From Oscillospiraceae bacterium (GTDB lineage Bacteria; Bacillota; Clostridia; Oscillospirales; Oscillospiraceae), in NCBI GenBank assembly GCA_015068495.1, contig SVKL01000002.1, positions 1 through 64,000 on the forward strand: a stretch of DNA of 64,000 nt. The letters are read 5' to 3'. Below are positions 59,055-64,000 of this stretch, piece by piece. The stretch's first letter is position 1. Each line of letters opens with the position of its first letter. The notes beneath the pieces are model-generated. The model saw only the letters and a program-made list of their open reading frames with translations, made no database searches and was not told where the DNA came from. Both the position numbers and the translations under genes were made by a program.

Positions 59055-60302
59055 ATGATCAAAAACGGAGCATATCAAATTGAGATTGTCAATAAGCTGG
59101 CGTTTGTTCGTGAGGCCGGAACGGAAGGCGAGCATCGCGCCGCAAAAATCATTCAGGATGAAATTGCAGCATTGGGGGGAAACTCTGTTATCGAGACCTT
59201 TAAGGTTCCCCATTATGAGGTAAAAAAGGCAGAATTGAAGGTTACGGCACCTGTACCGATGGAGTTTGCTGTAAGCGCAATCGGCTTTACCGGCTCTACC
59301 CCCGCCGAGGGCATTGAGGCAGAACTGTTGTATGCTGAAAATGGCAGCGATATGAAGCTTAAACAGGCTGCGGGAAAAATTTTGCTTTTTAATGGGCCTG
59401 TTACTTATGAACAGTGGGAAAAGATTGTAAAATCCGGCGCTTTAGGGTATATTATGACCTACGGTGAACCCTATGATGATATGGAAAATACCAATGTGCC
59501 GTGCAGTCATATTCGTAAAAACTTATTTAGCAAGGGAAGAATTCCCGGTGTTGGTATCCGCTGCCGTGATGCGATCGAGATGCTAAAATCGGGTGCGAAA
59601 CGTGTAAAAATCACGGTGTTGCAGGAAGAGGGCGAAGCAGATTCCGGCAACGTGGTTGCGCAGCTGAAAGGTACAAGGGATTCTGATGACTATATTGCGC
59701 TCTCTGCCCATTATGACAGTGTTCCGTTTTCTCCCGGTGCTTGGGATAATGCCTCCGGATGTGCAGATTTGCTTGCGTTGTACGCATATTTTGTGGAAAA
59801 TCCTCCTCCTGTTTCTTTGCATTTTATATGGTGCAGCGCAGAAGAAATCGGACGTTTAGGTTCTCAGGCTTACGTGAAACAGCACAAAGCTGAAATTGAA
59901 AACTGCCGTATGAATTTGAATTTGGATATGACCGGTGTGCGAATGGGGCATTTTGAAACCAATATCACCGGCGAGGAGTATTTCCTGCATGTGGCGGAGT
60001 GCTTTGCCCGGGAGATTGGTCTCGACACGGTCTTCAAGCACGGAATCCGTACTTCCGATTCGGCAGCGTTTGCAGACGCAGGCATTCCTGCAATCGATTT
60101 TTGCCGCCGCGGCAAGGCGGAGATTCATACACCTAACGATGTCATATATCCCTTGTCTGCAGACATTTTTGCCCAGCTGCAGACGGTTATGCGGCAGTTT
60201 CTGTGCCGTGTAATGGGTGGCGTAGAATTCCTCATTCCCAGAGTTATGCCCCCGGATTTGCAAGAGGCGCTGGCCAAGCATTTTGGGCGTATTCCCAAAT
60301 AA
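59055..60302 (+). CDS. M28 family zinc aminopeptidase
   Basis: A 415-residue protein with AGGAGAGG before ATG 59055. It lacks a signal peptide. Metal ligands of the family are seen in LSAHYDSVPFS (His, Asp), AWDNASGCADL (Asp), CSAEEIGRLGS (Glu pair), LNLDMTG (Asp) and EIHTPND (His). A PA-like insert lies between residues 90 and 190. It should release N-terminal residues from peptides. Flanked by spmAB (divergent) and rsmI (convergent); the 220-base region upstream (58835-59054) holds no other gene. Confidence 0.93.
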   Translation: MIKNGAYQIEIVNKLAFVREAGTEGEHRAAKIIQDEIAALGGNSVIETFKVPHYEVKKAELKVTAPVPMEFAVSAIGFTGSTPAEGIEAELLYAENGSDMKLKQAAGKILLFNGPVTYEQWEKIVKSGALGYIMTYGEPYDDMENTNVPCSHIRKNLFSKGRIPGVGIRCRDAIEMLKSGAKRVKITVLQEEGEADSGNVVAQLKGTRDSDDYIALSAHYDSVPFSPGAWDNASGCADLLALYAYFVENPPPVSLHFIWCSAEEIGRLGSQAYVKQHKAEIENCRMNLNLDMTGVRMGHFETNITGEEYFLHVAECFAREIGLDTVFKHGIRTSDSAAFADAGIPAIDFCRRGKAEIHTPNDVIYPLSADIFAQLQTVMRQFLCRVMGGVEFLIPRVMPPDLQEALAKHFGRIPK

Positions 60303-60311
60303 TAAATAAAC

Positions 60312-60347
60312 CAAAAAGCCGATACCTTATTGGTATCGGCTTTTTTT
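60312..60347. terminator. Bidirectional terminator between the M28 peptidase gene and rsmI
   Basis: AAAGCCGATACC/GGTATCGGCTTT with loop ttatt, A5 before and T7 after. Confidence 0.93.
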
Positions 60348-61179
60348 ATTCAATTTCCAATGCGGCATCATATACCACATTTTTTGGCAGCTTCAGTTCC
60401 TGCGCTGTTTGCTTGATAGCGTCCTTTCGGCTGAGACCCTCAGCCATCAGTTGCGCAACCCGATTGGCAGCATCCGTAGGGGAGGCTGCTTCCTCCGCTT
60501 GCGGCTCTGCGCCGGCAACCACCAGCACAAATTCACCCTTGGGCGGTTGGCTGGCATATAGCGCAATGGCACCGCCTAAGGTGGTGCGCAGGACCTCTTC
60601 GTGGAGCTTGGTCAGTTCCCGGCACAGGCTGATGGGGCGGTCTGCGCCAAATGTGGCAGCCATATCCTCTAACGTGTTTAACAGCTTGTGGGGCGCTTCG
60701 TAGAATATCATAGTCCGCTGTTCGCTTTTCAGCTGCTCCAAATGCTCCCGACGGCTTCTTTTTGCCGTGGATAAAAAGCCCTCAAAGCAAAACCGTCCGG
60801 TGGCTTGCCCGGAAATGCTCAGCGCGGTAATGGCGGCGCAGGGGCCGGGGATTGCGCAGACGGTAATGCCGGCCTCGGCACATTGCTTTACCAAATCCTC
60901 TCCGGGGTCGGAAATGGCAGGGCTGCCTGCATCAGATACCAGCGCACAGGTCTCACCGGCAAGAATCCGCGCAACAATCTGTTCGCCCTTTTGGGCTTTG
61001 TTATGCTCAAAGTAGCTGACAAGGCTCTTTTTAATTCCCAAGTGATTCAGCAGCTTCAGCGATACGCGGGTATCCTCGGCGGCGATGAAATCCGCCTGCT
61101 CCAGCGTCTCCCGACAGCGAATGGAGATGTCGGAAAGATTTCCGATGGGCGTGGGGACAAGGTATAACATTCCTGCCAT
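60346..61179 (-). CDS. rsmI: 16S rRNA 2'-O-ribose methyltransferase RsmI
   Basis: A 277-residue SAM-dependent enzyme that methylates C1402 in 16S rRNA. MAGMLYLVPTPIGNLSDIS is the usual N-terminus (ATG 61179 after AGGAGG). SDAGSPAISDPGEDLV and GPCAAITALSISG bind SAM; REHLEQLKSEQRTMIFYEAP (in part) and the C-terminal helix-turn-helix complete the family. It lies ten bases after the TrmN6-like gene. Confidence 0.96.
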   Translation of the reverse strand: MAGMLYLVPTPIGNLSDISIRCRETLEQADFIAAEDTRVSLKLLNHLGIKKSLVSYFEHNKAQKGEQIVARILAGETCALVSDAGSPAISDPGEDLVKQCAEAGITVCAIPGPCAAITALSISGQATGRFCFEGFLSTAKRSRREHLEQLKSEQRTMIFYEAPHKLLNTLEDMAATFGADRPISLCRELTKLHEEVLRTTLGGAIALYASQPPKGEFVLVVAGAEPQAEEAASPTDAANRVAQLMAEGLSRKDAIKQTAQELKLPKNVVYDAALEIE

Positions 61180-61189
61180 AGTGTGCCTC

Positions 61190-61879
61190 CTAAATGTGAT
61201 AAAGTTTGCGGTAGTATTCTGAGGGTGTTCCGTCCGCTTCCTGCAGGTAGGCTTCCTCAATGGTCAGCCCCGGCTTAGCGCCTTTGCGGCATTGCAGCAG
61301 CACCAGAGAAATCGGGTCGCCTGCCCGATGCCGCAGCAGCATTAACCGCTTCGGCTCCAGTCCGCAGAAAGAAGAACAGGCGCACAGCTCTGCAAGCCGT
61401 TCCGGCTTGTGTACCAAAAAGAAATCGCCGCCGAAACGGATGGACCACGCAGCTGCCTTGAAAAGCGCGTCCAAGGAGCAAAGTGCTTCGTGCCGTGCGT
61501 TGGGGTGGCTCTTGCTGTGAGGGCCGGCGGTAAAATAAGGGGGATTGGAAACACAGCAACGGAAGGAACCCGGTTTTATAAATGTGGGGACGGCGCACAG
61601 GTCTGCGCATATACTGGTAAGACGGGCGGTTATTCCGTTGGCTTGCGCGTTATGCAGCGCCATACAGTGTGCATTCTCGTCAATCTCCACGCCGGTGACA
61701 GTACAGCCCGGGTGGGAGGCGCACAGCAAAAGCCCCAACGTACCGCAGCCGGAGCCTAAGTCCAATACGTTGGCGTTTTTTGGCAGACGCACAAATCCGC
61801 TCAGTGCGATGGAGTCGGTGCTTAAGGGAAAAGCACCGTTGCACAATTCCAATGTAAATCCGTTACATAACTGTTCCAT
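61190..61879 (-). CDS. TrmN6-like tRNA (adenine-N6) methyltransferase
   Basis: A 229-residue class I methyltransferase. Motif I is VLDLGSGCGTLGLLL and the NPPY catalytic motif is VSNPPYFTAG, typical for N6-adenine methylation; the family acts on A37 of tRNA1(Val). ATG at 61879 after AAGGAG. Coupled to rsmI downstream; a terminator separates it from the ferredoxin gene upstream. Exact target inferred from family. Confidence 0.92.
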   Translation of the reverse strand: MEQLCNGFTLELCNGAFPLSTDSIALSGFVRLPKNANVLDLGSGCGTLGLLLCASHPGCTVTGVEIDENAHCMALHNAQANGITARLTSICADLCAVPTFIKPGSFRCCVSNPPYFTAGPHSKSHPNARHEALCSLDALFKAAAWSIRFGGDFFLVHKPERLAELCACSSFCGLEPKRLMLLRHRAGDPISLVLLQCRKGAKPGLTIEEAYLQEADGTPSEYYRKLYHI

Positions 61880-61895
61880 AGTCGCTCCTTAAGAA

Positions 61896-61928
61896 AAAAT
61901 CAGCCTGCGTACCCGGTACGCAGGCTGA
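61896..61928 (-). terminator. Terminator of the ferredoxin gene
   Basis: Minus strand TCAGCCTGCGTAC/GTACGCAGGCTGA with loop cgg, then T6. Confidence 0.92.
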
Positions 61929-61944
61929 TAGCAGAATCGGAGAA

Positions 61945-62115
61945 TCAGCCTTCTACGATTGCTTCAGTGGGGCAGTTGTCAGCGCAGGTGCCGCAATCAA
62001 CGCAGATGTCAGCGTCGATGACGTACATCTCGTCACCCTCGGAGATAGCTTCAACGGGGCAGTTATCAGCGCAGGCGCCGCACTTTACGCAAGCATCAGT
62101 GATTTTGTAAGCCAT
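61945..62115 (-). CDS. 2[4Fe-4S] ferredoxin
   Basis: A 56-residue protein typical of anaerobic clostridia. Two cluster motifs, CVKCGACADNCPVEAI and CVDCGTCADNCPTEAI, bind two 4Fe-4S clusters; it carries electrons between fermentation enzymes. Start MAYKITDAC at 62115 after GGAGGAAT. Single gene with its own terminator. Confidence 0.97.
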   Translation of the reverse strand: MAYKITDACVKCGACADNCPVEAISEGDEMYVIDADICVDCGTCADNCPTEAIVEG

Positions 62116-62267
62116 GATTATTCCTCCATATAAGTATGTTATGTCCATTCCACAGGGAATGCATATCTATTCTAACACGTATTTTCCAAAATGCAATGGT
62201 TTTTTTGAAAATCAGCTGTATATTTTTCTGCCTCCACGGGGAGAATTTCCGGAGGTAGGTGGTACTT

Positions 62268-64000
62268 ATGCGATACAGTATGCAAACGCAGACCCTTTTG
62301 CTGTCGGCATCCCGGGTCGCGCGGGAATTCGGTCACGGCTATGTAGGCAGCGCGCATCTGCTGATTGCTATGGTCCGGGAGGGAGGGGCTGTGGGAAGCC
62401 TTTTGCAGACGGCAGGGGTGGAATTGCAGCTTACAGAACAGATTACGGCAATCCTATACGGCGTGGGGACGCCGGGACTTCCTCTGCCACAGGGGTTTTC
62501 CGATCAGATGCGCCGGATTCTGCAGAATGCAGGCAGAGAAGCCAAAAGACAGCATTGCAGCAAAGTAGAGCCCGGTCATCTGCTGCTGGCAATGCTTCGG
62601 CAAGAGCAAACAGCGGCGGGAGAACTGCTGGTGCTGAACTGTGTGGATGCCGGGACACTTTTTAGTGTGGCAGTGGAAGCAATTCATAGAAATAAGGAAC
62701 AGACAGGTGTTAAGGAGGCGGTTACAACGAAGCTACTGGAGCAATTTGGGGAAGATTTGATTTTGAAGGCTGCAACAATGGAGCCGGTAATCGGACGGGA
62801 GCAGGAGATTGAGACAGTAATCGGAATTCTGAGCCGGAAGAACAAAAACAATCCGGCATTGATCGGAGAGCCCGGCGTGGGGAAGACAGCCATTGCCGAG
62901 GGGCTTGCCCAGCGGATGGCAGCGGGTACTGTACCGCCTCAGCTGAAGAATAAGCGGCTTTACAGCCTGAATATGGCAAACTTAGTGGCAGGAACCAAAT
63001 ATCGGGGAGAATTTGAGGAGCGGCTGCGAGATGTGCTGACGGAAATCCGGCGGGTTGGAGATATCATATTATTTGTGGATGAAATGCACACAATCGTGGG
63101 GGCAGGGGCAGCGGAGGGTGCCATTGATGCTGCCAATATTTTTAAGCCCGCGTTGGGAAGAGGCGAGCTGCAAATGCTGGGCGCAACCACCTTGGATGAG
63201 TATCGGAAATTCATCGAAAAGGATCCGGCGTTGGACAGACGTTTTCGGCCTGTGATGGTGCAGGAGCCAAACAAAGAAGCCACCCTTGCCATACTGCACG
63301 GACTAAAGCCCGGCTTGGAGCGCCACCATCATATTCGCATTTCTGAGGAGGCGGTGGGGGAAGCTGTGAAGCTTTCTGTCAGATATTTGCCGGATTTGTT
63401 TTTGCCGGATAAGGCAATCGATTTATTGGATGAGGGAGCGTCCCACGCCCGTATGGCAGACCTCTACGCCGGCGCCAACAATCAACGGAAGGAGCTGGAA
63501 GAGGAGCTGCAGGAAGCAGTGCGGGAAAGCCGGTATGAAAAAGCGGCGCTGCTTCGGGATAAAATGCAGCGCTTGGCAGCCCGTGGGTCGGAAAGCCGCC
63601 GCAATAAGGTGGTCACAGCGGAGGATATCGCGTGGGCGGTGTCAGCCCGCACAGGGATACCGGTGGGGCGGCTCACAGCTGACAGGAAGGCGCAGCTGCT
63701 GCAGCTGGAGAGCATTTTGGGAAAGCAGATTATCGGCCAGGAGAAAGCGGTTGCGCAGGTGTCGGAATGTATTCGCCGGGGCTTGAGCGGACTCCGCGAG
63801 GAGGGACGGCCTGCGGCAAGCCTTTTGCTCACCGGACCTACCGGCGTGGGAAAGACGGAGCTTTGCCGGGTGTTGGCGCAGGAACTGTATGGCAGTAAGG
63901 ATGCGATGATTCGCTTGGATATGACGGAGTTTATGGAAAAACACGCAGTTGCCAGATTGATTGGCGCGCCTCCGGGCTATGTGGGCTATGAAGAGGGTGG
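62268..64000 (+). CDS. clpC: ClpC-type AAA+ chaperone ATPase (3' end outside window)
   Basis: The frame is open from the ATG at 62268 to the end of the window (577 codons seen). Ribosome site AGGTGG lies just upstream. N-terminal Clp repeats (residues 1-145: [11 protein letters not shown] and [11 protein letters not shown]), first AAA+ module (Walker [10 protein letters not shown], Walker [10 protein letters not shown]), a short middle domain with a UVR-like motif ([18 protein letters not shown]) and the start of the second AAA+ module ([12 protein letters not shown]). The short middle domain indicates ClpC rather than ClpB. It should unfold proteins for ClpP. The usual ctsR-mcsA-mcsB genes do not precede it. 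Confidence 0.93.
   Translation, partial: MRYSMQTQTLLLSASRVAREFGHGYVGSAHLLIAMVREGGAVGSLLQTAGVELQLTEQITAILYGVGTPGLPLPQGFSDQMRRILQNAGREAKRQHCSKVEPGHLLLAMLRQEQTAAGELLVLNCVDAGTLFSVAVEAIHRNKEQTGVKEAVTTKLLEQFGEDLILKAATMEPVIGREQEIETVIGILSRKNKNNPALIGEPGVGKTAIAEGLAQRMAAGTVPPQLKNKRLYSLNMANLVAGTKYRGEFEERLRDVLTEIRRVGDIILFVDEMHTIVGAGAAEGAIDAANIFKPALGRGELQMLGATTLDEYRKFIEKDPALDRRFRPVMVQEPNKEATLAILHGLKPGLERHHHIRISEEAVGEAVKLSVRYLPDLFLPDKAIDLLDEGASHARMADLYAGANNQRKELEEELQEAVRESRYEKAALLRDKMQRLAARGSESRRNKVVTAEDIAWAVSARTGIPVGRLTADRKAQLLQLESILGKQIIGQEKAVAQVSECIRRGLSGLREEGRPAASLLLTGPTGVGKTELCRVLAQELYGSKDAMIRLDMTEFMEKHAVARLIGAPPGYVGYEEG

Noticed and set aside
62268..64000. ClpB instead of ClpC
   Set aside because: The middle domain is short with a UVR-like motif; ClpB has a long coiled-coil M domain.

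Overview
The window reads as chromosomal DNA of a low-to-mid GC, endospore-forming member of the Clostridia, most likely the Oscillospirales/Ruminococcaceae part of the class. The grounds are: spmA/spmB, Gram-positive consensus promoters (TTGACA, 17 bp, TATAAT), strong AGGAGG ribosome sites, T-box and SAM-I leaders, HPr kinase, ABC-F and YtrA-type regulators, and the CD1247-type protein beside efp. This placement is inference from gene content; no 16S rRNA is present.

Layout. 1-6.5 kb: surface proteins. A C-terminal fragment with a Gly/Thr/Asn-repeat linker and membrane anchor is followed by a 2.9-kb tandem duplication of a large secreted, membrane-anchored protein; each copy has its own promoter and terminator. 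6.5-9.2 kb: a metal-efflux module (P-type ATPase, separate HMA metallochaperone, divergent ArsR regulator). 9.2-12.3 kb: HtrA protease and a Trp T-box controlling a stand-alone TrpB2. 12.4-15.6 kb: a YtrA-type GntR/ABC exporter operon with a perfect 20-bp operator palindrome and a 33-residue membrane ORF. 15.6-21.3 kb: Ig-like/NodB deacetylase, a 311-bp inverted-repeat element abutting folA, thyA, a rhomboid-like protein with a zinc ribbon, and SAM-I-metK. 21.3-21.9 kb: repeat-rich spacer and tRNA-Arg(ACG).

21.9-33.5 kb is core housekeeping: mutY, DUF177-rpmF, der-plsY, a MacB-like ABC fusion with a Met-rich ectodomain patch, ABC-F, argS and mnmA. 33.7-40.8 kb: a five-SH3 lysozyme, rpmB, hprK, an RluD-like synthase, a Cys/Asp-cluster mini-membrane protein, birA, and a membrane-anchored protein with an E2/CAT-like domain whose catalytic His is replaced by Glu. 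40.9-50.9 kb: smc-ftsY, rdgB-yhbY-nadD/yqeK-rsfS-leuS and rpsU. 51-54.2 kb: a T-box (specifier reads UUC) controlling a TrpXYZ-type ABC importer. 54.2-64 kb: a hypothetical gene, yqeG, an Xaa-Pro peptidase, efp, a CD1247-type protein, spmAB, an M28 peptidase, rsmI, a TrmN6-like methyltransferase, a ferredoxin, and a clpC gene cut by the window end.

Amino-acid supply is heavily RNA-controlled here (two T-boxes and one SAM-I riboswitch), and translation genes dominate the core. I found no prophage, transposase, CRISPR array or complete new defence system. The least explained items are the duplicated Glu-tailed surface proteins, the Cys-cluster mini-protein, the degenerate E2-like membrane protein and the 311-bp element that supplies part of the folA stop codon.
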